Under the pieces are notes generated by a model. The model made no database searches and was not told the origin of the DNA. It worked only from the letters and a program-made list of their open reading frames with translations. Position numbers and translations under genes: made by a program. A DNA stretch of 35,321 bases from Empedobacter falsenii (GTDB lineage: Bacteria > Bacteroidota > Bacteroidia > Flavobacteriales > Weeksellaceae): positions 1-35,321 of the forward strand of contig NZ_JAAGKM010000026.1 in NCBI RefSeq assembly GCF_019308355.1. Reading direction: 5' to 3'. Positions 1-7,319 of the stretch are shown piece after piece (the first letter of the stretch is position 1; each line of letters starts with the position of its first letter).

Positions 1-53
1 AGTAAGAAACTGGGGAGTTATTATTGATCAATTTTTAATCCTATATCAAGAAA

Positions 54-84
54 GGGTTAGACTCTAAAAAGTAGAACCTAACCC
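54..84 (-). terminator. Possible terminator of the toxin-antitoxin operon
   Basis: GGGTTAG at 54-60 pairs with CTAACCC at 78-84, with an inner TCT/AGA pairing. Read on the minus strand it lies about 65 bases past the antitoxin stop and is followed by a short T-rich stretch (TTTCTT). The T-run is weak, so this is only a candidate. Confidence 0.35.
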
Positions 85-149
85 AAGCTTAATTTTTGAA
101 CTTACACACTTTAAGAGACAGTCCTAATTAGGAGGTTTATATTTATCTA

Positions 150-434
150 TTAAGCATGAACAGGATTTACTTGTATTTGTCCTCCCACAGCTTTTAAAAC
201 TTTCATTATAGTCCCAAATTGAGGTTTTGATCCATCAGATAAAGCTTTATATAAACTTGGACGACTAAGACCTGTTTCTTCTGCTATTTTAGTCATTCCA
301 ATTGCTTTTGCAATGTTTCCAATAGCAGTGATGATTTCATTTTCATTACCATCTTCTAAGACTGCATTTAAGTATTCAGCAATCATTTCATTACTATCTA
401 AATAATCGGCTATATCAAATTTTGATGTTTCCAT
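150..434 (-). CDS. Antitoxin, HigA-like / COG3636 addiction-module antidote
   Basis: This 94-residue protein resembles the COG3636 'putative addiction module antidote' family. The C-terminal half holds a Cro/C1-type helix-turn-helix: a helix with AKAIGMTKIAEETG, then the recognition-helix part LSRPSLYKALSDG, then the family ending (TIMKVLKAVGGQI). The N-terminal part is acidic and would contact the toxin. It lies six bases downstream of the toxin gene, the toxin-first order typical of HigBA and COG3657/COG3636 pairs. Antitoxins of this type bind the operon promoter and repress it, and a candidate operator sits at 748-765. Family identity is firm; activity is inferred. Confidence 0.87.
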   Translation of the reverse strand: METSKFDIADYLDSNEMIAEYLNAVLEDGNENEIITAIGNIAKAIGMTKIAEETGLSRPSLYKALSDGSKPQFGTIMKVLKAVGGQIQVNPVHA

Positions 435-440
435 GTTTCT

Positions 441-740
441 TTATTTTTTTAATTTATCCCATATTTCTTTAGCTTTCTCAATATCTTTTTGTTGAGTAGA
501 TTTATCTCCTCCGATAAGCAGAATTACTATTTTACCATCCATTTCTTTGAAATACACTCTATATCCTTTAGCATAGTTGATCTTTAATTCTCGAATTCCA
601 TTGCCAACAGGTTCACAATCTCCAAAGTGTTCTTCTTTTTCTAATTTTTGAATTCTAACTAAAATTTTAGCCTTTGCTCGTAAGTCTTTTAACTTACGAA
701 ACCATTTATCAAAATCAGTAGTTTTTTCAATAAAGTACAT
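441..740 (-). CDS. RelE/ParE-superfamily toxin (HigB-like, COG3657)
   Basis: The 99-residue protein matches the COG3657 addiction-module killer family (Gp49/HigB-like, RelE fold). It has an N-terminal helical hairpin rich in Lys/Arg (FDKWFRKLKDLRAKAKI), a central beta region (ELKINYAKGYRVYF), and the C-terminal family signature GGDKSTQQKDIEKAKEI. Related toxins are ribosome-dependent mRNA interferases. It is the first gene of a two-gene operon with the antitoxin at 150-434. Length and residues look intact. The TAnnTTTG element about 24 bases upstream supports this start. Confidence 0.88.
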   Translation of the reverse strand: MYFIEKTTDFDKWFRKLKDLRAKAKILVRIQKLEKEEHFGDCEPVGNGIRELKINYAKGYRVYFKEMDGKIVILLIGGDKSTQQKDIEKAKEIWDKLKK

Positions 741-747
741 TTCTTTT

Positions 748-771
748 TGTATTCACTTGGATACAAATTTA
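748..771 (-). promoter_or_regulatory. Toxin-antitoxin promoter with overlapping inverted-repeat operator
   Basis: On the minus strand TAAATTTG (764-771) is an exact Bacteroidota -7 element (TAnnTTTG). Directly downstream and sharing two bases is an imperfect palindrome, TGTATCCAAGTGAATACA (748-765; 14 of 18 positions symmetric, outer arms TGTAT/ATACA). It covers the expected transcription start of the TA operon, where an autoregulating antitoxin would bind. Operator role is inferred; no clear -33 TTG is visible. Confidence 0.5.
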
Positions 772-1062
772 ATAATTTTTAAGGATATAAAAAAAATGTA
801 TTTTAAACAATATACCTACTAAACATAATCTTAAATTACAAATCATAAAAAAACCTCCAATTGGAGGTTTTGTATTTTATATAAAACACGTTATAGAAGA
901 TTTATAAATATGGCTAATGTTAAACTTTTGGGTTTTAATTATTTAATTTTAATGTGCACTTTTTTTTCTCTAAAATTATTATTAATATTAAACTAATTAA
1001 CGTTAATGGGTAATTATAGGTTGCAAACTATGATTAATTATTAAAAACTAAAATACATTAAA
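772..1062. other. Intergenic region between the TA operon and the small secreted protein
   Basis: This AT-rich gap holds one strong terminator-like palindrome (851-870) and a perfect 12 bp palindrome ATTAACGTTAAT at 996-1007, about 55 bases before the next gene. No coding potential is visible. The second palindrome could be an operator for the small gene downstream, but nothing else supports that. Confidence 0.4.
851..870. terminator. Bidirectional terminator-like hairpin with no adjacent gene end
   Basis: AAACCTCC-AATT-GGAGGTTT is a perfect 20 bp palindrome. On the minus strand it is followed by a T-run of seven, on the plus strand by a weaker T-rich tract. Both flanking genes point away from it, so it terminates no gene now present. 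Confidence 0.7.
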
Positions 1063-1314
1063 ATGAAAAAAATCTTATTAGTAAGTGCTTTTGCACTTAT
1101 CGGAACATTTGCTATGGCAAATGAAGTTAAAAATTCAGAAGTGAAAGAAGAATCTAAGTCTGAAAAAGTAGAGGCTTTAGAAATCGTATGTATACCTGTT
1201 CAACTTTCTTGTACAGAAGATTGTTTTATGATGGATACGGAAATTGTTTACACTAATGGACAGATAATAGCCGAATTAAAGGCTCAAGATGATTATGTCT
1301 GTGGTGGTGGGTAA
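1063..1314 (+). CDS. Small secreted protein with four cysteines, unknown function
   Basis: The 83-residue product has a clear signal peptide (hydrophobic LLVSAFALIGTFAMA, cleavage probably after Ala19). A charged Lys/Glu-rich stretch follows (residues 20-40), then a short domain with cysteines at 43, 50, 54 and 80, ending Cys-Gly-Gly-Gly. The even number of cysteines suggests disulfides after export. The gene has its own terminator (1334-1358) and lies 62 bases before a GLPGLI-family gene. No family recognised. The cysteine pattern and short mature chain would also fit a secreted peptide or bacteriocin-like molecule, but no modification or transporter gene is nearby. Confidence 0.75.
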   Translation: MKKILLVSAFALIGTFAMANEVKNSEVKEESKSEKVEALEIVCIPVQLSCTEDCFMMDTEIVYTNGQIIAELKAQDDYVCGGG

Positions 1315-1333
1315 AATAAGTAAAAAAACAACT

Positions 1334-1358
1334 AATAGGGACTAAATAAGTCCCTATT
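1334..1358 (+). terminator. Terminator of the small secreted protein gene
   Basis: AATAGGGACT (1334-1343) pairs perfectly with AGTCCCTATT (1349-1358) across a five-base loop, followed by a run of T. It lies 20 bases after the stop codon at 1314, so the small gene is probably a separate transcript from the GLPGLI gene. Confidence 0.85.
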
Positions 1359-1376
1359 TTTTTAAAAATATAATGC

Positions 1377-2198
1377 ATGAAAAAATATGTTTTAATATTC
1401 TTAGTTAATTTTTATTGTACTTTAATTTTTGGACAAAAAAATAATTTTTTAGTAGAATATAAATATAATTATACGAATGATTCTTTAAATAAATCAAATA
1501 AAAAAGTAGAAGAAATGGTTATGCGTGTCTATGAAAAAGGATTTGTTTTTCTTCCAAAAAATGATTTTAAAAATGATACAATTAAAGGAGATATAAATGA
1601 TTTAATGGTTAATGGTAAAATTAATATGAAGGATGTTTATGCAAAATATGGAAAAACTGATAATAATTTAAGGATGTTTTATTTTAAAGATAAAAAGAAC
1701 TACTTGATACAAACAAATGTAGCATTAACTAAGGTTGATTTTGAAGATGTTGTGCCAAATATTTCTTGGAAATTAATAAACGAAGAAAAAGAATTAAAGG
1801 GTTATAAAGTAAAAAAAGCAACAACAAATTTATTTGGAAGACAATGGGAAGCATGGTACACAGAAGAAATTCCAGTTTCTTATGGACCTTATAAGTTTAA
1901 TGGTTTACCAGGATTAATTTTAGATATAAAAGATTCTGAAGATTATTTTCATTTTAAATTCATGTCTTTTGAAAACAGTAAATCTTCAATTCCAAATATT
2001 TTAAATGGAGGAAGATTAAAAATGACACGATCAGAATTAGAGAGTTACATTAAGACATATAAAGAAAACCCATTAATTGTTTTAGGAGAAAAAAGTAGTG
2101 TTGTAAGAGATGATGAAACATTCTTTAAAAGAAAAAAATCACTTTTAGAATTAAATAATAATTCTATAGAAAAAGGAGTACAATTTAACTTAAAGTAA
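1377..2198 (+). CDS. GLPGLI family protein (secreted)
   Basis: This 273-residue protein has a signal peptide (MKKYVLIFLVNFYCTLIFGQ) and the motif that names its family, GLPGLI, at residues 176-181 within GPYKFNGLPGLILDI. The upstream EAWYTEEIPVSYGPYKF is also typical. The family (TIGR01200) is confined to Bacteroidota, exported, and of unknown function; its members often sit beside a TonB-type outer-membrane protein with a carboxypeptidase-regulatory-like domain, as here, where the next gene starts at the base after this stop. Length is normal. Base composition is more AT-rich than the housekeeping genes downstream, in keeping with accessory DNA. Confidence 0.9.
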   Translation: MKKYVLIFLVNFYCTLIFGQKNNFLVEYKYNYTNDSLNKSNKKVEEMVMRVYEKGFVFLPKNDFKNDTIKGDINDLMVNGKINMKDVYAKYGKTDNNLRMFYFKDKKNYLIQTNVALTKVDFEDVVPNISWKLINEEKELKGYKVKKATTNLFGRQWEAWYTEEIPVSYGPYKFNGLPGLILDIKDSEDYFHFKFMSFENSKSSIPNILNGGRLKMTRSELESYIKTYKENPLIVLGEKSSVVRDDETFFKRKKSLLELNNNSIEKGVQFNLK

Positions 2199-2786
2199 TT
2201 GAGAATATTATTAACACTGTTTTTCGTTCTGTTTTCATACGTTATTTTTGCTCAACTTATTATTTCTGGAGTTGTGAAAAATGAGGAAGGAAATCCAATA
2301 TCAGACGCTAACATTACCATTTCGCCAAGTATTACGGATGAAACGTTAGCGTTTTTTATAACAAAATCAGATGGAAAATATACTTTAAAAATAGAGAATC
2401 CATCACACGATACCTATGAAATTAAAGTTCGTGCGATGAATTATGCATTTACTTCAGGTTTGGTTAATGAATCTGCAATAAACTTTGATTTTACTTTACA
2501 AGAAAAAGCTATCGAGCTAAAAGAGGTTAAACTAAAAGAATCACCTATTAGAAAAAAAGGCGATACGATTGTATATGATGTCAGTAATTTTAAAGATATT
2601 CAAGATCGATCAATTGCGGATGTTATATTCTATTTCAAGATTAATAATTTGTGTTTTGATTTGATTAAGATAATTATTAATCGAACTAGCTTCAGTTACA
2701 GTAGGCTTTATTTTAGCGTTTTTAGCATCCCATGTTTTAGGATTGATAAACTTTTTAGTACTGAATTCCCATCGTTTTCCATTTAA
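2199..2786 (+). pseudogene. TonB-dependent receptor-like outer-membrane protein, 3'-truncated
   Basis: The frame opens at a TTG directly after the GLPGLI stop. It encodes a signal peptide (ILLTLFFVLFSYVIFAQ), a carboxypeptidase-regulatory-like beta-sandwich (about residues 20-105), and the start of a plug domain (KKGDTIVYDVSNFKDIQDRS, then IADVI). Family members continue with a plug and a barrel of 700 or more residues. Here homology stops near base 2628 and the rest of the frame, to 2786, is only the reverse complement of an integrase stub. The gene has therefore lost its barrel and cannot form a receptor. The ordered pair with GLPGLI shows what it once was. Confidence 0.8.
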
Positions 2787-2882
2787 TGTAATGCGCACAT
2801 AAATAGGATAAAACCCTTGTTTATTGGTTTTGGCACTTCTTGGGTAAATGTGAAGTTTTAAATCTTGTTTCATCTGATTCAA
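2610..2882 (-). pseudogene. Tyrosine recombinase / integrase, N-terminal fragment
   Basis: Ninety residues survive. They match the arm-type DNA-binding domain that opens Bacteroidota tyrosine integrases: LKLHIYPRSAKTNKQGFYPI, YVRITLNGKRWEFSTKK, and the conserved INPKTWDAKNAKIK. The core-binding and catalytic domains (Arg...His-x-x-Arg...Tyr) are absent. Sequence identity to an integrase ends near 2620-2630, where the frame runs into the opposite strand of the truncated TonB-type gene. Its start lies about 310 bases from the 3' end of ssrA, a normal distance for an integrase at its own attachment site. Non-functional; a mobile-element remnant. Confidence 0.83.
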
Positions 2883-3140
2883 ATTTTAATGGTTAATAAA
2901 AATTTAATTGGTTTTTGAATGAGAATCAAGATGTTCGAATGTTGTATAGGTTATATTGACAGCTATTAATACAGCCTATAAAACAGTTATAAAATAGGTT
3001 ATTAAACTCTTCTACATCCCTTTTATATAAAGGATTTCCTTAATTTGCCGAGACCCTAATTTTAGTTGTAATTTAGGGTCTCGATAGGGTCTCTCTATTT
3101 ATGTGCTTAGTTGTGCACAATTACACATAAAAACGCATAA
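2883..3140. other. Non-coding gap between integrase stub and ssrA terminator
   Basis: No gene is visible here. The gap contains the GGGTCTC repeat cluster at 3049-3093, and otherwise AT-rich sequence. Its position, between an integrase start and the 3' end of tmRNA, is where integrase arm-binding sites and an attachment site would be expected. Confidence 0.5.
3049..3093. repeat. Cluster of GGGTCTC repeats, one inverted
   Basis: CGAGACCCTAA (3049-3059) is an exact inverted copy of TTAGGGTCTCG (3073-3083). The core AGGGTCTC recurs directly at 3086-3093, 11 bases after the second copy (3075-3082). Three copies at helical-turn spacing beside an integrase stub could be recombinase arm-type sites; the inverted pair could also form a hairpin. 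The repeats are seen; the role is inferred. Confidence 0.55.
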
Positions 3141-3173
3141 AAAAACCCTATTTCCATTGAAATAAGGCTTTTT
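3141..3173 (-). terminator. Terminator of ssrA
   Basis: On the minus strand AAGCCTTATTTC, loop AATG, and GAAATAGGG form a hairpin with one G-U pair, followed by six T. It begins about 25 bases after the tmRNA 3' end. Confidence 0.75.
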
Positions 3174-3193
3174 GTGATTAAATAACCATTAAA

Positions 3194-3591
3194 AAGTGGA
3201 GCTGGCGGGATTCGAACCCGCGTCCAAACAAGCAACAAATAAGCTTTCTACATGCTTAGTTTATTATTAATTTTCGACGAAATCCTGAGAATAAACACTC
3301 TGTCATCCGCTTATCATCTAAAATCTCGAAACCTATCCGATGCACTAAGGTTTCTATTCTTACTTTCCCGTGTCCCTGTATCAAACGCCGTAAGTCAAGG
3401 CTTTTGAGGGACATTCAGCTTCTATACCTAGTATAGACGTGGCGTATTCTTACTAAAATTCAGAATTATGCAGCTAAAGCGTACTCTTCGTTGCCAGTTA
3501 AAAAGTTGAAGTGCCTGATTAAAGTGAGTACACAACCTATCACTGCATGCTTACTTACCCATTGGCCTTGCTGTCAAAACCAGTCAGCCCC
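3194..3591 (-). ncRNA. ssrA: Transfer-messenger RNA (tmRNA)
   Basis: The RNA begins GGGGCTGACTGGTTTTGACA at 3591 and ends with the tRNA-like T-arm (GGTTCGAATCCC) and CAGCTCC at 3204-3198. GGGGCTG pairs with CAGCTCC as the acceptor stem. CCA is not encoded after the discriminator A (3197; the next bases read CTT), so it must be added. The tag reading frame is at 3495-3466 and reads GNEEYALAA then stop, the flavobacterial form of the ClpXP/ClpAP degradation tag. tmRNA with SmpB rescues stalled ribosomes. The gene lies beside an integrase remnant, and its 3' end is a well-known island insertion site. Confidence 0.96.
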
Positions 3592-3602
3592 ATAAATAAA
3601 TT

Positions 3603-3633
3603 GTCAATAAATAATTGACGGATGCCAAATGTA
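3603..3633 (-). promoter_or_regulatory. ssrA promoter and leader hairpin
   Basis: On the minus strand TACATTTG (3626-3633) is an exact -7 element (TAnnTTTG). It places the start of transcription near 3619, about 28 bases before mature tmRNA. The leader contains a six-pair hairpin, GTCAAT/ATTGAC (3603-3619), which may guide 5' processing. Confidence 0.55.
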
Positions 3634-3732
3634 CAAATTTTATACCAAATAGAATTAACTTTTTCTAAACATAATTATTGAACAAATTTGAATAAATTAG
3701 AAAAAATTTAATTCACAAAAAATTTTAATAAA

Positions 3733-5238
3733 ATGGGAAACTTAGTTAATGTACCTACATTCAAAGATCATTATGACAATTACATCAATGGTCAATTTAC
3801 GCCACCTACAAATGGAAAATACTTTGATGTTGTAACGCCACTTACTGGAAAAGTTTTTACAAAAGCTGCGCATTCTTCAGAAGAAGACTTAGTAAAGGCG
3901 GTAGATGCTGCTCACGAAGCTTTCAAAAGTTGGAGTCAAACTTCGCCAACGCAACGAAGCATTATTTTGAATAAAATTGCAGATCGAATCGAAGAAAATC
4001 TACAAAATGTTGCGGCTGTAGAAACTTACGATAATGGAAAACCAGTTCGTGAAACGTTGAATGCTGATATTCCTTTGGCAATCGATCATTTCAGATATTT
4101 TGCTTCGGTAATTCGTGCTGAGGAAGGTTCTATCAACGAATTAGATAAAGATACAGTTTCAATTATTATCCACGAGCCAATTGGTGTTGTTGCGCAAATT
4201 ATTCCTTGGAACTTCCCAATTTTGATGGCGGTTTGGAAATTAGCTCCTGCGTTAGCTGCTGGAAACTGTGTGGTTTTAAAACCTGCTGAATCTACTCCTA
4301 TCTCGATTTTATATCTATTCGAATTAATTGGAGATTTATTACCTCCAGGAGTTGTTAACATTGTAAATGGTTTTGGTGGAGAATTAGGTCGCGCATTGGT
4401 GACAAATCCTAAAGTATCGAAAGCTGCATTTACAGGATCTACAGCTACAGGACGTTTCGTGATGCAATATGCAACAGAAAATATTATTCCGGTTACCTTA
4501 GAATTAGGTGGAAAATCACCAAACGTGTTCTTCGAATCTGTGATGGATCATGATGATGATTTCTTAGACAAAGCAATTGAAGGTGCAGTATTATTTGCAC
4601 TTAATCAAGGTGAAATTTGTACGTGTCCTTCGCGATTATTGATTCAAGAATCTATTTATGATAAGTTTATTGCACGAGTTGTAGAACGTGTAAATATGAT
4701 TAAAGCAGGAAATCCTCTTGATCCAGAAACAATGATTGGTGCGCAAGCTTCTCAAATTCAATATGACAAAATTTTAAGTTATATTAAATTAGGAAAAGAA
4801 GAAGGTGCAGAAGTTTTAACTGGTGGAGATGCTAATCATTTACAAGGAGATATCGAAAATGGTTATTACATCAAACCAACATTATTTAAAGGAAATAACA
4901 AGATGCGTATTTTCCAAGAAGAGATTTTTGGACCTGTGTTAGCTGTGACAACTTTTAAAGATGAAGCAGAAGCGATTGAGCTTGCTAATGACACAATTTA
5001 TGGTTTAGGAGCTGGTGTTTGGACGCGTGATGCACATCAATTGTATCAAATTCCACGTGCTATTCAGGCTGGTCGTGTTTGGGTTAATCAATATCATAGT
5101 TATCCTGCTGGAGCGCCTTTTGGAGGTTATAAACAATCTGGAATCGGACGTGAGAACCACAAAATGATGTTAGATCATTATCGTCAAACTAAAAATATGT
5201 TAGTTTCTTATAGCAAAAAGAAATTAGGTTTCTTCTAA
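3733..5238 (+). CDS. NAD(P)-dependent aldehyde dehydrogenase, AldB/ExaC-like
   Basis: The 501-residue protein is a full-length class-3-fold aldehyde dehydrogenase that oxidises aldehydes (probably acetaldehyde or other short aldehydes) to acids in the cytoplasm. Visible motifs are [20 protein letters not shown] (cofactor-site start), [15 protein letters not shown] (Rossmann turn), catalytic base Glu257 in [10 protein letters not shown], and nucleophile Cys296 in [18 protein letters not shown] and [14 protein letters not shown] close the active site. The [11 protein letters not shown] form and the adjacent DUF779 gene point to the AldB/ExaC acetaldehyde branch. It is co-directional with DUF779, 29 bases apart. 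The exact substrate cannot be read from sequence. Confidence 0.93.
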   Translation: MGNLVNVPTFKDHYDNYINGQFTPPTNGKYFDVVTPLTGKVFTKAAHSSEEDLVKAVDAAHEAFKSWSQTSPTQRSIILNKIADRIEENLQNVAAVETYDNGKPVRETLNADIPLAIDHFRYFASVIRAEEGSINELDKDTVSIIIHEPIGVVAQIIPWNFPILMAVWKLAPALAAGNCVVLKPAESTPISILYLFELIGDLLPPGVVNIVNGFGGELGRALVTNPKVSKAAFTGSTATGRFVMQYATENIIPVTLELGGKSPNVFFESVMDHDDDFLDKAIEGAVLFALNQGEICTCPSRLLIQESIYDKFIARVVERVNMIKAGNPLDPETMIGAQASQIQYDKILSYIKLGKEEGAEVLTGGDANHLQGDIENGYYIKPTLFKGNNKMRIFQEEIFGPVLAVTTFKDEAEAIELANDTIYGLGAGVWTRDAHQLYQIPRAIQAGRVWVNQYHSYPAGAPFGGYKQSGIGRENHKMMLDHYRQTKNMLVSYSKKKLGFF

Positions 5239-5267
5239 ATCAATAATTAATTAAAAATCTCAAAAAA

Positions 5268-5639
5268 ATGAAACGTGTTGATGCAACTGAAAAAGCGATT
5301 AATTTATTGAATGAATTAAAAGCAAAACATGGCGATTTAATGCTTTATCAAGCAGGAGGATGTTGTGAAGGAACACAACCACAATGTTTCAGAAAAGGAG
5401 AATTTTATCTTCGATACAAAGATGTTTGCATTGGAGAAATTGATGGAGTAGAATTTTGGATTGACAAAGATCTGTTTGAATATTGGAAACATGCACATTT
5501 CGAATTAGATATTATTGATGCGATTGGCGCTGGAGGTTTTTCGTTAGAAGTTCCGCTTGGCAAAACATTTAAAGTCAATTATCGAATATTCTCTCAAGAA
5601 GAAGTTAATCAATTAGACGAAGTCAAAATCAATTTATAA
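5268..5639 (+). CDS. DUF779 domain-containing protein
   Basis: This 123-residue soluble protein matches DUF779: the N-terminal ATEKAINLLNELKAKHGDL, the cysteine motif QAGGCCEGTQPQCF, then DVCIGEIDGVEFWID and the C-terminal VDIIDAIG-like DIIDAIGAGGFSLE. The family is usually encoded beside AldB/ExaC-type aldehyde dehydrogenases, as here. Its biochemical role is unknown; the cysteines could bind metal or react with aldehyde. The shared terminator at 5644-5670 makes the two genes one transcript. Confidence 0.92.
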   Translation: MKRVDATEKAINLLNELKAKHGDLMLYQAGGCCEGTQPQCFRKGEFYLRYKDVCIGEIDGVEFWIDKDLFEYWKHAHFELDIIDAIGAGGFSLEVPLGKTFKVNYRIFSQEEVNQLDEVKINL

Positions 5640-5643
5640 CAGA

Positions 5644-5670
5644 AAAGCCATTTGCATTGCAAATGGCTTT
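5644..5670. terminator. Shared bidirectional terminator (aldehyde dehydrogenase operon / gltX)
   Basis: AAAGCCATTTGC (5644-5655) pairs perfectly with GCAAATGGCTTT (5659-5670), with a T-run on the plus side and A-rich sequence on the other. It lies between convergent genes. Confidence 0.9.
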
Positions 5671-5692
5671 TTTATTTATGATAGAAATAATT

Positions 5693-7201
5693 TTATCCTA
5701 AAACTTCAATCGCTTTGTTGATACGTGCAATCGTTTCCTCTTTTCCTAAAGTTGCCATAATTACAGGAACATCTGGTCCTTGTAATGCACCAACTAAACT
5801 AAGACGTAAAGGCATTCCAATTTTTCCAAATCCAATTTCTTGCGTTGTAACAAATTCTGCCATTGCATCGTGTAAAATTTCTGACGTAAATTCTGATGAA
5901 TTTAAAACATCAACAAATTTTCTTAAAATCTCTTTCGAATCATCTTTCCAAGCTTTTTTAGCTGCTTTCTCGTCGTAAGTAGAAGGAGCTATATAAAAGA
6001 ATTGACCTTGTTCGTAAATATCTTTTACAAAGTTTGCTCTTTCTTTTAACAATTCAACCACTTTTGCGTCTAAAGCTGGATTAGCTTCGATTCCGTTTTC
6101 TTTTAAAACTTCTTCGAAAGATGGCAATAATTCTTCAACAGATTTTTGTTGTAAATATTGATGATTAAACCAAGTTGCTTTCTCTGGAGAAAAACGTGCG
6201 CCCGATTTCGAAACTTTTTCTAATGAAAATGATTGAGTCAATTCTTCCATTGTAAAAATCTCTTGATCAGTTCCAGAGTTCCATCCCAATAAAGCTAACA
6301 TATTCAATACTGCATCTGGGAAATAACCTTCTTGTTTGTATCCTTTTGCAATTCCCTCTTCTGTTTTCCATTCCATTGGGAAAACTGGAAATCCGTGTTT
6401 GTCTCCATCACGTTTACTTAGTTTTCCTTTTCCTTCTGGTTTCAAGATTAATGGTAAATGTGCGAAACAAGGTGCTTCCCAACCAAATGCATCATACAAT
6501 AATTCATGTAAAGCCATTGATGGTAACCATTCTTCTCCACGAATTACGTGAGAAATTCCCATCAAATGATCGTCCACAATATTAGCTAAGTGATACGTTG
6601 GCATTCCATCAGATTTAAACAAAACTTTATCATCTAAAGTTGATGCATCAATCGTGATTTTTCCACGAATCATATCATTCAATAAAACTGTACGAGAATC
6701 ATCAATTTTGAAACGAATCACATAAGGCGTTCCATTCTCAATTAAAGCTTTTGTTTCAGCTTCTGTCATTGACAATGAGTTTTTCAACTTTCCTCTTGTC
6801 GACCAATTATAAATAAATGTTTCTTTATTTTCGTCTGCTTTTGCACGTGCAGCGTCTAATTCTTCTGCCGTATCAAACGCATAATATGCATTTCCAGAAG
6901 CTAATAATTCGTCTACATATTGTTTGTAGATTTCTTTACGCTCTGATTGACGGTAAGAACCTAAATCTCCACCAAAACCAACACCTTCATCAGGAGTTAA
7001 GCCTAACCATTTCAACGAATCGATAATATATTGTTCAGCACCTTCCACATAACGTGTTTGGTCTGTATCCTCTATTCTTAATAAGAATTTTCCGTTATTA
7101 TGTTTTGCGAAAAGATAATTGTATAACGCAGTACGGACTCCTCCGATGTGTAACGCACCTGTTGGACTTGGCGCAAATCTTACACGAACTTCTTTTGCCA
7201 T
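5693..7201 (-). CDS. gltX: Glutamyl-tRNA synthetase
   Basis: The 502-residue class I synthetase charges tRNA-Glu with glutamate. The HIGH signature is HIGG at residues 18-21 in PSPTGALHIGGVRTALYNYL, and the KMSKS loop is KLSKR at 260-264 followed by DGDKHGFPVFP. RIEDTDQTR and VIRGEEWLPS are also diagnostic. The C-terminal helical anticodon-binding domain runs from about residue 340 to the end. Length is standard for Bacteroidota. A -7 element 17 bases upstream supports the start. Confidence 0.97.
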   Translation of the reverse strand: MAKEVRVRFAPSPTGALHIGGVRTALYNYLFAKHNNGKFLLRIEDTDQTRYVEGAEQYIIDSLKWLGLTPDEGVGFGGDLGSYRQSERKEIYKQYVDELLASGNAYYAFDTAEELDAARAKADENKETFIYNWSTRGKLKNSLSMTEAETKALIENGTPYVIRFKIDDSRTVLLNDMIRGKITIDASTLDDKVLFKSDGMPTYHLANIVDDHLMGISHVIRGEEWLPSMALHELLYDAFGWEAPCFAHLPLILKPEGKGKLSKRDGDKHGFPVFPMEWKTEEGIAKGYKQEGYFPDAVLNMLALLGWNSGTDQEIFTMEELTQSFSLEKVSKSGARFSPEKATWFNHQYLQQKSVEELLPSFEEVLKENGIEANPALDAKVVELLKERANFVKDIYEQGQFFYIAPSTYDEKAAKKAWKDDSKEILRKFVDVLNSSEFTSEILHDAMAEFVTTQEIGFGKIGMPLRLSLVGALQGPDVPVIMATLGKEETIARINKAIEVLG

Positions 7202-7217
7202 TGTATCAAAATTTTTG

Positions 7218-7225
7218 CAAATTTA
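7218..7225 (-). promoter_or_regulatory. gltX promoter -7 element
   Basis: TAAATTTG on the minus strand matches TAnnTTTG exactly and sits 17 bases before the gltX ATG, giving a leader of about ten bases. No convincing -33 TTG was found. Confidence 0.5.
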
Positions 7226-7319
7226 AGTCGTTCAATTCTATAATAGATATTTATTTTAAATAATATTCTATTTTTTATCTTCGTAAAACGAAAATTCAAC
7301 AAAATAAAACCACATAAAA

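Noticed and set aside
54-84. Attachment site or insertion-sequence end at the start of the window
   Set aside because: The inverted repeat is short, has no partner elsewhere in the window, and is better explained as a weak terminator after the antitoxin gene.
1063-1314. Class I lanthipeptide or double-glycine bacteriocin precursor
   Set aside because: The N-terminus is a Sec signal peptide rather than a leader for a modification enzyme, the Gly-Gly is at the extreme C-terminus, and no dehydratase, cyclase or peptidase-transporter gene is near.
5715-7263. Several 60-90-residue plus-strand frames within and just beyond gltX
   Set aside because: Shadows of the synthetase coding sequence with no family resemblance or start context.
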